A stretch of DNA of 64,000 nucleotides from a virus: IMG/VR virus record IMGVR_UViG_3300027983_000011, positions 1-64,000 of that record; one strand, given 5' to 3'. Under the pieces are notes generated by a model that saw only the letters and a list, made by a program, of their open reading frames with translations, did no database searches and was not told the origin of the DNA. The position numbers were made by a program, and so were the translations under genes. Below are positions 8,774 through 15,744 of this stretch, in pieces; the stretch's first letter is position 1; each line of letters opens with the position of its first letter.

Positions 8774-8784
8774 CGGTAGTTCAA
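8754..8784 (+). repeat. IS right-end hairpin and predicted omegaRNA 3' end
   Basis: Stem CCGTTAGG / CCTAGCGG (one G-T pair) with loop TCTTTAG, followed by TAGTTCA. In this family the guide segment starts directly after the right end, so the guide here would begin near 8785 (atttcttttccctttaatac). The 5' end of the RNA cannot be placed by eye. The hairpin also contains the TAA stop of the minus-strand ORF 8765-9073. Confidence 0.6.
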
Positions 8785-9073
8785 TTTCTTTTCCCTTTAA
8801 TACTCTTTCTACAGTGTCCTTATCATCGACAACGGGAACGCCATTTTTTAATAAAATGTCTTGTATTTTCCCGGAGACCTCGGAAAAATAACCCACCATG
8901 CCGAGTAATTCTATTTTGTGTCTAATTATAGAACGAATTGCCTCTTTCGAACCATCATGTGCAGTTGCCACAAACTTTTTTCCTGCGTGGGTATGCTTGA
9001 TAACACCAACCGCGTCTGGCAGTTCATCGGAATTGACATCTATAACTTCATAATCGTTTTTTGGATTCTCCAC
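8765..9073 (-). CDS. N-terminal part of an IS-interrupted gene
   Basis: A 102-residue ORF I do not recognise, starting MENPKNDYEVIDVNSDELPD with a GTG. It contains a mixed alpha/beta segment (AIRSIIRHKIELLGMVGYF) and ends VERVLKGKEIELPLG. The last five codons and the stop come from the IS right end, so the native C-terminus is lost; its remainder is likely the fragment at 7017-7120. The frame is open further upstream to about 9127 (TYKSVGGHPNFKSPKD) without an ATG, so the true start is uncertain. No clear ribosome binding site precedes the GTG. Confidence 0.5.
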   Translation of the reverse strand: MENPKNDYEVIDVNSDELPDAVGVIKHTHAGKKFVATAHDGSKEAIRSIIRHKIELLGMVGYFSEVSGKIQDILLKNGVPVVDDKDTVERVLKGKEIELPLG

Positions 9074-9142
9074 ATCTTTTGGAGATTTGAAATTTGGATG
9101 CCCGCCGACTGATTTATACGTTCTATTGTCAAGTTAATTAAG

Positions 9143-9541
9143 CTACGGAGTCGGAGTCGGAGTCGGGGTCGGAGTCGGAGTCGGGCCACCAGCGGTTGGT
9201 GTAGGTGTAGCAGTAGGCGCTGGAGTGTCAGTAGGTGCTGGGGTTAGTGTCGGATCAGCAAACAATACACTAAATGTATTCAACGTTGTCAATAATTTCC
9301 ATCCAGTTTTTGACAAACTACCACTCTTAGAATAAGTATAGGGTGTTATATCAGTTGCTCTAACCTTTTCCCATTCTCCCGGAACTCTTCGCGGAACGAA
9401 AGTAACGTCTACCCATGACCCAGTTCCACTCACATTTACTCTGTGAAATGTATCTTTTGAGTAAAAAAGACCACCGTTGTCAGCCGAAACTAGACCTTCT
9501 GGTGAACCGCTGACGGGATATGTGTTATAATAGACGACCAT
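9143..9541 (-). CDS. Hypothetical protein with Pro-Thr repeat tail
   Basis: A 132-residue protein with an N-terminal beta-rich region (YYNTYPVSGSPEGLVSADNG) of about 90 residues. A low-complexity tail follows, made of APTDTP, APTATP and finally repeated PTP units. The DNA of the tail is an imperfect 6-base repeat (ggagtc/gggtcg). Such PT linkers are common in virion surface or wall-binding proteins, but no catalytic or binding domain is visible. The repeat is likely to vary in length between relatives by replication slippage. Confidence 0.65.
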   Translation of the reverse strand: MVVYYNTYPVSGSPEGLVSADNGGLFYSKDTFHRVNVSGTGSWVDVTFVPRRVPGEWEKVRATDITPYTYSKSGSLSKTGWKLLTTLNTFSVLFADPTLTPAPTDTPAPTATPTPTAGGPTPTPTPTPTPTP

Positions 9542-9635
9542 TTACCCCAATAAATATTGGGTAATCGCCTTATTATCTAATTCAGACCTTAATTTTTGAG
9601 GACCATATTAGGCTCAGTACCCGAACGAACAGCTT

Positions 9636-9722
9636 CTAGTTGAATAGCATATCTCCGTTCCATCTTCGTTCCACCTCCTCAAATTCGGCCAGCACTTTGT
9701 AAAATTTAAGTTTTTTCTTCAC
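9636..9722 (-). CDS. Possible 28-residue peptide
   Basis: A GTG-started frame (KKKLKFYKVLAEFEEVERRW...) lies directly after the 41-residue ORF. A purine-rich GAGGAGGTGG inside it could alternatively serve as a ribosome binding site for a 23-residue ATG peptide in another frame (MERRYAIQLEAV...). Only one of the two can be real, and both are very short. The rest of 9542-9725 holds only a weak hairpin at about 9545-9562. Confidence 0.25.
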   Translation of the reverse strand: MKKKLKFYKVLAEFEEVERRWNGDMLFN

Positions 9723-9725
9723 CCG

Positions 9726-9851
9726 TCAGGTGCTCTGACTGTGCAGAAGCATGTCATTAAAAGCTTCTACCAATCCTTTGGCTTTTCGATTTAACTTCGA
9801 CCGCTCGGTTTCCATTAGTTCATGTCTATCGATTTTCCATTTTTCTTTCAT
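9726..9851 (-). CDS. Small basic hypothetical protein
   Basis: A 41-residue highly charged helix (MKEKWKIDRHELMETERSKL...). I place the start at the ATG 11 bases after the stop of the DUF4338 gene. A longer in-frame start would overlap that gene by 56 bases and is less likely. No function is apparent. Confidence 0.4.
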   Translation of the reverse strand: MKEKWKIDRHELMETERSKLNRKAKGLVEAFNDMLLHSQST

Positions 9852-9861
9852 GGGTATGTTA

Positions 9862-11061
9862 TTATCTACCAACTTCTCCGAAAAATTCTTTATTGGCTTT
9901 CGTGTAAGACATGTCAATCATTGTATTATAATAAAGAACATCACCTTTGAGTCGGTTCTCATCGTGTAATTTAGAATACCGCTTGATTGCCTTAGCTCTC
10001 CACCACTCAACCATAGTACTAGAATCACCCTCAAAACGCTTTGTGAGTTTCAATTGTGCTTCGTCCGTCAACCGTTTACATAGAAAGTCTCTCGTATTCT
10101 CATAAAATGAAGCATAATAGACGCCTCGTTCAAATCCGTGGTTATATTTGGAGGCTTTGATGCCAAGTTCACGAAAGATAATTTCAAGAATCCGTTGTTT
10201 TACTCCAGTAACGGGACCTGTGTTATTTCCGTCTTTCTTTACGGTCTTTCTCTCATATTCCTCCGCACGGTTTTCTTTGATATAGTTGTGCCACATTTCA
10301 TAATAACTATTGTCAGGTTTGATTGAAATTTTACCAGCGGAGCACCCACATCCGTGCCAATGGGGAATTCCACAATACATTGAGTTAGGACCATATAGAC
10401 TGGTTGTAGTCATTCCTACAAGGGTTTTACCAACAACCTGCTTCCATATATCACGAACATACTTTGATAGCACAAGGGAAGCTATCAGTTTTCCGCCAAG
10501 AAAATTATAACCAAACGGTTGAGTTCCCATAATGCAACTACCAATGGCTGAATGAATGAGCATTTTATCTTTGATGCGATTCTCCGTGGTCCACCCAAGG
10601 TGTTTATCACGACACGTTAGAGCCATAACATCATTGCTGATAGACGTGGCTCCTAAATATTTTCCCGTGTTATCATCAATAATTAAGAATCGAATAAAAC
10701 GACCGGGGGTTTGATCGTAAGCCATTGTATGACAAAATATACGAATCATTAACCAATCTTCCATGTGCGTCTTATTCGTCGGTTCCACATAAAATATACG
10801 TGGTTTCATATCTCGGATTTCCTGCAAGGTCTGTTCCTTGTTAGTAATATCCATTGGCCGATAAATCTTTGCTTTAACTTCTTCGGATTTTGAAGCTGAA
10901 TCTCTATAATTCTTAACCTCCACCCACTTCTTATAAAATACACTCTCTTCTACAGACATAGTTTTTAACTTGTCCATATGAGCAATAAATTTAATTTTCT
11001 CCGCCTCATGGTCGAACACGGTTTGCTCGAAAAATATATCTGCTGAATTTACTTTACTCAT
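9862..11061 (-). CDS. DUF4338 (DruA-like) family protein
   Basis: A 399-residue protein. The central region fits DUF4338: FLIIDDNTGKYLGATSIS, CRDKHLGWTTENRIKDKML, GGKLIASLVLSKYVRDIW and VGMTTTSLYGPNSMYCGIP. A small Cys cluster (CGIPHWHGCGCSAGK) follows. DUF4338 is the domain of DruA from the Druantia defence system, and free-standing copies also occur in mobile elements and phages. The function of the phage copies is not known; they may be decoys, inhibitors or DNA-acting enzymes. It overlaps the upstream small membrane protein gene by four bases (ATGA), so the two are coupled. The family call is by eye. Confidence 0.55.
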   Translation of the reverse strand: MSKVNSADIFFEQTVFDHEAEKIKFIAHMDKLKTMSVEESVFYKKWVEVKNYRDSASKSEEVKAKIYRPMDITNKEQTLQEIRDMKPRIFYVEPTNKTHMEDWLMIRIFCHTMAYDQTPGRFIRFLIIDDNTGKYLGATSISNDVMALTCRDKHLGWTTENRIKDKMLIHSAIGSCIMGTQPFGYNFLGGKLIASLVLSKYVRDIWKQVVGKTLVGMTTTSLYGPNSMYCGIPHWHGCGCSAGKISIKPDNSYYEMWHNYIKENRAEEYERKTVKKDGNNTGPVTGVKQRILEIIFRELGIKASKYNHGFERGVYYASFYENTRDFLCKRLTDEAQLKLTKRFEGDSSTMVEWWRAKAIKRYSKLHDENRLKGDVLYYNTMIDMSYTKANKEFFGEVGR

Positions 11062-11279
11062 TTTTTATCTTCGTCTTCTTCATTCTGAACAACTAGTTCA
11101 ACCGAATCTGAATTCACTGGCCAACCATGGATAATAATTGGTAGTGCGGTAACGAGCAATGTGAATAGATTAATCAATTTCACAAAAATAGCAGTTATCA
11201 GCGATGATATAATTAAGATAAAAGAAACCTGTAGAAAGGCTGACCAGCTGTTGAACAGTGTAATGAATTCAATATACAT
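11058..11279 (-). CDS. Small membrane protein
   Basis: A 73-residue protein with one or two hydrophobic segments (FLQVSFILIISSLITAIFV and LINLFTLLVTALPIIIHG) and an acidic tail ending EEDEDKK. Likely an inner-membrane protein with the tail in the cytoplasm. Its stop overlaps the start of the DUF4338 gene. A promoter with TTGACA-N17-TCTAAT lies immediately upstream. Function unknown. Confidence 0.6.
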   Translation of the reverse strand: MYIEFITLFNSWSAFLQVSFILIISSLITAIFVKLINLFTLLVTALPIIIHGWPVNSDSVELVVQNEEDEDKK

Positions 11280-11285
11280 AATGAT

Positions 11286-11314
11286 ATTAGACCATATATC
11301 GTATGGATTGTCAA
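11286..11314 (-). promoter_or_regulatory. Predicted sigma70-type promoter
   Basis: TTGACA (11314-11309), 17-base spacer, TCTAAT (11291-11286), just ahead of the membrane protein gene starting at 11279. Part of the TTGACA-N16/17 promoter set seen throughout the window. Confidence 0.55.
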
Positions 11315-11496
11315 CTATTTAAACCCATTGTATGAAAGAATGGGATAATTAAATCGTTGTCGGTCTTCGCATAAATGATATATTTTCCATCGATTATAGA
11401 TTCTTCCGTGCTCACGATTTTTATATCATCAAAGAAGGTTTCTGGCAGTTTATCTAAATCGATAAATATTGCCGCTTGTTTTTCCTCATCATTCAT
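11311..11496 (-). CDS. Small acidic hypothetical protein
   Basis: A 61-residue acidic protein (MNDEEKQAAIFIDLDKLPET...). Its ATG follows the upstream gene's stop with no gap, so the two are probably translated together. Not recognised. Confidence 0.55.
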   Translation of the reverse strand: MNDEEKQAAIFIDLDKLPETFFDDIKIVSTEESIIDGKYIIYAKTDNDLIIPFFHTMGLNS

Positions 11497-11790
11497 TTAA
11501 TTTTTTTCGTTTTCTATAACTTTTTTGATTTTAGAAGAAGCTACCGTTTCTTTATTTGGTTTGTATACCCTCTTCATTTTCCAACCACTCCTGTTATCTA
11601 ACTCAAAATAAAATATTGTAGCTTTATTTGACAGTCTCGAAATTGTCGCACCGACAAAATTATTTGATCCATACGCCAGAGGCGTGCTCATAGTTGAGTC
11701 GAACAATGAGTAAGTGCTCGCACTTAGTTTAAAATGAAAAAATAAATCTTCTGTCAGTTCAATCTTTTTTGGATATGGTGGTGGTCGCAT
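11497..11790 (-). CDS. Hypothetical protein
   Basis: A 97-residue protein, beta-rich in the middle (GSNNFVGATISRLSNKATIF) with a basic helical end (SSKIKKVIENEKN). Not recognised. A TATTTATA motif lies four bases upstream of its ATG, and a strong terminator closes the operon before it. Confidence 0.55.
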   Translation of the reverse strand: MRPPPYPKKIELTEDLFFHFKLSASTYSLFDSTMSTPLAYGSNNFVGATISRLSNKATIFYFELDNRSGWKMKRVYKPNKETVASSKIKKVIENEKN

Positions 11791-11793
11791 GTG

Positions 11794-11801
11794 TATAAAT
11801 A
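11794..11801 (-). promoter_or_regulatory. TATTTATA motif
   Basis: TATTTATA on the coding strand, 4 bases upstream of the ATG at 11790. One of nine such sites before minus-strand genes. Confidence 0.4.
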
Positions 11802-11804
11802 TAA

Positions 11805-11834
11805 AAGGCCGGCGACTTTGAAGTCGCCGGCCTT
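11805..11834 (-). terminator. Intrinsic terminator
   Basis: A perfect 14-bp GC-rich inverted repeat (AAGGCCGGCGACTT) with a 2-base centre, followed on the minus strand by TTTTATATTT. It ends transcription of the rIIA-rIIB-12234 operon. Confidence 0.85.
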
Positions 11835-11856
11835 GTGAAGAACCCCTTCTTCTTAA

Positions 11857-12234
11857 TTAAACAGCTACTTGAGCCGTTTGAGTCTTTGCAACCGGCGTTG
11901 CTACCGTAGTAGGTGTTTTGACAACCTCTACTTTTACGTCGGTCACACCAACCTCAGCCTTTTTATCTACCGAGAAAGGTAGAACTCCTGAGGCTGTTGC
12001 AGCTTCAAGAACAGACTTTGCTGAATTCGCCTTTGCGAAGACGAGTCGTGGACGACCAATTGCGGGCTTAATCTTTCCAATGACGGAAATCTCATTATTG
12101 TCAATCGCCTTCTGAAGTCGAAAGCGGAGGGTGATGTTAATCATTGAGGGATACTTCCGCTGAGCATCTTCGATTGTGAAGTGTTTGTCAGAAGGCCACT
12201 CAATTACTGTAGTATTACGTTTGGTATTTGCCAT
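11857..12234 (-). CDS. Hypothetical small DNA-binding-like protein
   Basis: A 125-residue protein. The first 70 residues (FTIEDAQRKYPSMINITLRF then RLQKAIDNNEISVIGK) look like a small helix-turn-helix or winged-helix unit. The tail is Val/Thr/Ala-rich and low in complexity. It lies downstream of rIIB and upstream of the terminator. I do not recognise the family; the DNA-binding idea rests on the helix pattern only. Confidence 0.55.
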   Translation of the reverse strand: MANTKRNTTVIEWPSDKHFTIEDAQRKYPSMINITLRFRLQKAIDNNEISVIGKIKPAIGRPRLVFAKANSAKSVLEAATASGVLPFSVDKKAEVGVTDVKVEVVKTPTTVATPVAKTQTAQVAV

Positions 12235-12249
12235 AAGTGTATTTGTTAA

Positions 12250-13431
12250 TTATTCTTTTCCATTGTATCCCGAACGGTATCCGTCAAGGAAATAAGTAGA
12301 CTCGTAAGAACAGGGCGAGAATTCGATATCGTTTTCCCAATCGGCCTGCCCGGCCTCAACGCCACGAAGATATTCAGTTTCGGTCCAATCCGTAGTGTAG
12401 GACTCAACATCTTCATCGTCTGTATCACTGTCATATGGCCGCCAATTATAAGCACTGTCATATGGCCGCCCATTATAAGCGTCATTATATCCGTTGGAAT
12501 AGTTAGATTTTGGCGTGTGATTCTTTCGTCCAAAACCGTATGCCTCACCATCATCACGGGCGGTGATTCCATCACCCCAACCCGCATTGTAATCGTCTTC
12601 GAAATCGTCTTCGAAATCGTCTTCATCACGATCGGGGGCGAGGACAGTTGCAGACGAAGTATAAACAACCTTTTCGAGTTCTTTTACAACGTCCTTGATT
12701 TCAGAAACAACCGTGTAGGTTGATACACGCATCTTCGTGTGGTCAGCATACTTTGGAACGCTTACAACGTCTTTGGGATTGACCTTGACGATTAGCAGGC
12801 GATTTCCACTTTCACCAACTGACTGACCTTTGACAAAGTGACCAAACTCGATAACGTAACCAAGAGATCCACAGTGTAATCCATTAGAACAGTCTGCCTC
12901 ATAGTTGTCGTCAACCAGTCCACGGAGCATCACCGGTGACTTACCGATGTGGTTGTCAAAAGTCCCTGTATGAATATCCGTATAGTTGTTGCGAACCGCC
13001 TTATAGGCCAGAAAACAACCATCGTCCGTAATTGGGAGGCCATGATTTTCGAGGAAAGTGTAAGTTTCGTCAATTGAACGCCGTGATGGATTCGCCAACA
13101 TGTTCTCAAGGAACTTGAGCATGTGGTCAAACTTGAAACCCTCATTCATCATAGCTATAACACGAGCGGTAAGAGTATTATGAAGTGCGGTTTGGCCAAA
13201 GTAAATTTGTCCATCTTTGACCTGAACTTGATTGCCAGTATAACTGATAACAGCTCTGGAGATATTAACCAACAGGTCGATATTATCAAACTTACCGGCC
13301 TTTAGGGCATCCACAATCTTTGTAAAATTAGGATGGTCATTTTCAACTGTCATGGTCTCACCATTGAGATACATGCTGATGCTTCCATCTGTCTTTAGAA
13401 CATAAGGAACGTGTTTAATTTTATTACTCAT
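12250..13431 (-). CDS. rIIB: rIIB-like protein
   Basis: A 393-residue homologue of T4 rIIB (312 residues). The conserved core is MLKFLENMLANPSRRSIDET followed by LENHGLPITDDGCFLAYKAV, then GLHCGSLGYVIEFGHF and RLLIVKVNPKDVVSVP. In T4, rIIA and rIIB act at the membrane, affect lysis inhibition and protect against RexAB exclusion. The last 120 residues are an extra acidic, Tyr/Gly/Asn-rich low-complexity tail with short repeats (DDFEDDFEDDY; two copies of RPYDS) that T4 rIIB lacks. rIIA lies directly upstream, as in T4. Confidence 0.9.
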   Translation of the reverse strand: MSNKIKHVPYVLKTDGSISMYLNGETMTVENDHPNFTKIVDALKAGKFDNIDLLVNISRAVISYTGNQVQVKDGQIYFGQTALHNTLTARVIAMMNEGFKFDHMLKFLENMLANPSRRSIDETYTFLENHGLPITDDGCFLAYKAVRNNYTDIHTGTFDNHIGKSPVMLRGLVDDNYEADCSNGLHCGSLGYVIEFGHFVKGQSVGESGNRLLIVKVNPKDVVSVPKYADHTKMRVSTYTVVSEIKDVVKELEKVVYTSSATVLAPDRDEDDFEDDFEDDYNAGWGDGITARDDGEAYGFGRKNHTPKSNYSNGYNDAYNGRPYDSAYNWRPYDSDTDDEDVESYTTDWTETEYLRGVEAGQADWENDIEFSPCSYESTYFLDGYRSGYNGKE

Positions 13432-13483
13432 AATTTTTGTTATTTTTTAACTGTCATTATACTATGTTACTATACAAAATATG

Positions 13484-15661
13484 TCAACTGTTTTTATCGA
13501 TGAAGTTAATAATGCTGGCCACACTAGCGGCACTGCTATGATAATTGTTAACAATATCAAATATCCCCATATACTTCGTGGTGATATCCTTAGCAACATC
13601 GCCAATATCATCGACAAACGTGGCTGATTTCTCAGCTTTAATTCCGAAGACTTGTGCTATAATATCATCTTTTCCAACAACTTGTTCAAAGTTTTGAGAT
13701 TTTTCAAGACGCCGGAATTTTTCTACAGTATCCTTATTATCGATATTGGAAATAATATCTTGCCTACTGCATCGGCTGGCTAGATCAGAATACTTCCGAC
13801 ATTCTGGCAGATACGTATTTTTAATATACAACTGATGAGCAAAATGAGCCGTCTTTTTATCAATGTTCTTTTTGACTAGATCGATGACATTGACCCACGT
13901 ACCGGTCTTGAGCATAAAAACGTTTTTACGGTTGATTCCGTAGATTTCCGCTTTTGCATCAATGAGTTTATGTTCAACGGCATACTTGAAAAGGCAGGTG
14001 ATTTGGCGCTTGGAAAGCTCCTTGGTTTTATACGTCACATCAGAATAATAAAAATCAACATAATAATACGACTTTGTAGAAGAGACCGTCAGTGCCCGAT
14101 GATCCCAATATTCAAAGTCCATATTATAGAAGTGAATTCCATCTGTCTTGGAAGTCGTCGGCGACCGAGGAGCGCGTGGTGGCTTCGGCAACGATTCAAT
14201 CTCAACCATTTGGCTTGCGTCCCACCCAAAAAACTTGGCATGGGCCTTAAAAACTTGCCCGCCGACCGATTGGTCTGAGATGATGTAAATTTGTGGATGA
14301 TCACCACCCGGATAATTTGTTTTAATCCAGTTCCGAATACGGGCCCGCTTGATATTATCACCAAACGTGTATAAGAATACAGTTCCATACACATCGTCAC
14401 TTTGTTCTGCGATATAATGACCACTACCAACTTTACGAAACTTCGCAGTGACTCGGTTGAAATCGTATTGCTCTACTTTGAAGAATCCATAGTGTTCCTC
14501 AAATCTCTTTCCCGTCGGCAAGGAGTCGGCAATGCCCGATGAACGGTGGACCTCAGACACGTTACAGCTGTAGTAGGTGACATCTTTGTTACCAAATTTA
14601 ATACCAACACCACCAATAATGTTAGTTATAAAATGGAGAGGACTGTTATAAGAATTGTATCGCTTGTATAGCTCCATACCGTTCCAAACACTCTTGGGCT
14701 TCTCAACCGATTTTAGCGCCAACTCTTTTAGTTCATCATAAGCGACAAGAGCAGCAGCGATAACGGCCTTTTGAGTTTTTTGGTCGGCATCATACTGCAA
14801 TTGTTCCTTGTTGGGAGCCACTTCAAGGTCGCCGATATTGAAATATAATTCAAACGAACCATCTCCGAGACAGGTGTTGATCTTCTGATAATCAGGATTT
14901 CCATATTTATCGCCGGTAAATAGAGCACTAACATTGATGGGATATGAATAATTTCCCATGTAGGCGTAGCTCTGATTGCTGTGTCGTTGTGAACTCTTTC
15001 GAAGCGCCCAATTCTTTCCTTCGAAATGGTATTCAACCTTTTCATAGACGATACTCGCCCCAGTAATTATGGGACGAAAACGAAAAGGGGCGTACGCTTG
15101 GCGAATTTTGTCAACGAACATCGCAATGTCCCCCGACTTCACTGCGAACTTAACTTCTACACCATTGTGCTCCTTCGTCATTTCAGTAGCAAACTGTAAA
15201 ATATTTGGAGAGCCGGTCTCATCAATGAAACAGTTATAGACATACTTGATTCCGTTGTAATATGAAATTACCGAAAAGTTCTCAGTATAATTGAAAGGTG
15301 TCTTCGACCCAAGACCCATACAACCATCAGAATCATTGTCGTCTGTCTTGGTGCTCTCAAAATATGTGGTATAAATTTGTTCAATTGCCTTAGGCGACAA
15401 ACCGGTTCCAAAATCACGAATTGAGAACCATGGTTCCAATGTGTTAGGGGCGTGGACCTCAAACATACGATCGGTATTTTCTGCATCTACGTGACTGTCC
15501 CACGCGTTAGCACCAAGTTCACGCGGAATGGCGAGGATGGGTTCAGAGTAAAATCCACTTAGAATTTTGAACGCCTTAGCGCTGGCTTTAATCTTAAACT
15601 TGGAAGGAGTCAGCCCAGCACTTGTGAAGACCGGCTTGGAGGTTTCTTGCGTAATAATCAT
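13484..15661 (-). CDS. rIIA: rIIA-like protein with GHKL ATPase fold
   Basis: A 725-residue homologue of T4 rIIA (725 residues). The N-terminus carries a GHKL (HSP90/MutL type) nucleotide site: PRELGANAWDSHVDA (N-box, about residues 46-60), IRDFGTGLSPKAIEQIY (G1) and GCMGLGSKTPFNYT (G2). It is the partner of rIIB. In T4 the pair suppresses host exclusion by lambda RexAB and influences lysis timing. A strong TTGACA-N17-TATTGT promoter sits about 45 bases upstream, consistent with early expression. Confidence 0.93.
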   Translation of the reverse strand: MIITQETSKPVFTSAGLTPSKFKIKASAKAFKILSGFYSEPILAIPRELGANAWDSHVDAENTDRMFEVHAPNTLEPWFSIRDFGTGLSPKAIEQIYTTYFESTKTDDNDSDGCMGLGSKTPFNYTENFSVISYYNGIKYVYNCFIDETGSPNILQFATEMTKEHNGVEVKFAVKSGDIAMFVDKIRQAYAPFRFRPIITGASIVYEKVEYHFEGKNWALRKSSQRHSNQSYAYMGNYSYPINVSALFTGDKYGNPDYQKINTCLGDGSFELYFNIGDLEVAPNKEQLQYDADQKTQKAVIAAALVAYDELKELALKSVEKPKSVWNGMELYKRYNSYNSPLHFITNIIGGVGIKFGNKDVTYYSCNVSEVHRSSGIADSLPTGKRFEEHYGFFKVEQYDFNRVTAKFRKVGSGHYIAEQSDDVYGTVFLYTFGDNIKRARIRNWIKTNYPGGDHPQIYIISDQSVGGQVFKAHAKFFGWDASQMVEIESLPKPPRAPRSPTTSKTDGIHFYNMDFEYWDHRALTVSSTKSYYYVDFYYSDVTYKTKELSKRQITCLFKYAVEHKLIDAKAEIYGINRKNVFMLKTGTWVNVIDLVKKNIDKKTAHFAHQLYIKNTYLPECRKYSDLASRCSRQDIISNIDNKDTVEKFRRLEKSQNFEQVVGKDDIIAQVFGIKAEKSATFVDDIGDVAKDITTKYMGIFDIVNNYHSSAASVASIINFIDKNS

Positions 15662-15707
15662 TTTTTAATAGTTAATTAGATTTAGGGGTTTAATTGAATA
15701 AGACTTA

Positions 15708-15736
15708 ACAATAGGCATGTGTTTATAAAATGTCAA
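15708..15736 (-). promoter_or_regulatory. Predicted early promoter of rIIA
   Basis: TTGACA (15736-15731), 17-base spacer, TATTGT (15713-15708). The -35 is followed by TTTTATAAAC, a feature shared with the promoters at 18780 (-) and 55520 (+). Confidence 0.75.
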
Positions 15737-15744
15737 TGTTTATT

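Larger units (their letters stand above)
7110..8784 (+). mobile_element. IS200/IS605-family insertion sequence (tnpA + tnpB)
   Basis: A complete element about 1.67 kb long with divergent tnpA (minus) and tnpB (plus). Each end has an 8-bp hairpin with the same 7-nt loop TCTTTAG: 7121-7143 on the left and 8754-8776 on the right. No terminal inverted repeats or target duplication are seen, as expected for Y1 transposases. The right boundary is placed after CGGTAGTTCA by comparison with the element at position 1-150; the left boundary is approximate. The element sits inside a phage gene whose two halves flank it. Confidence 0.85.

Noticed and set aside
9143-9205. Repeat region as a possible CRISPR or origin iteron
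   Set aside because: The 6-base repeats are in frame and encode Pro-Thr units; there are no spacers.
12590-12640. Short direct repeats in rIIB as a regulatory site
   Set aside because: They encode repeated acidic units (DDFED) in a low-complexity tail and are explained by coding.
13456-13487. Promoter before rIIB (TTGACA with TATAAT)
   Set aside because: The spacer between TTGACA and TATAAT is 20 bases, and nearer -10 candidates are poor. The gene may be read from the rIIA promoter.
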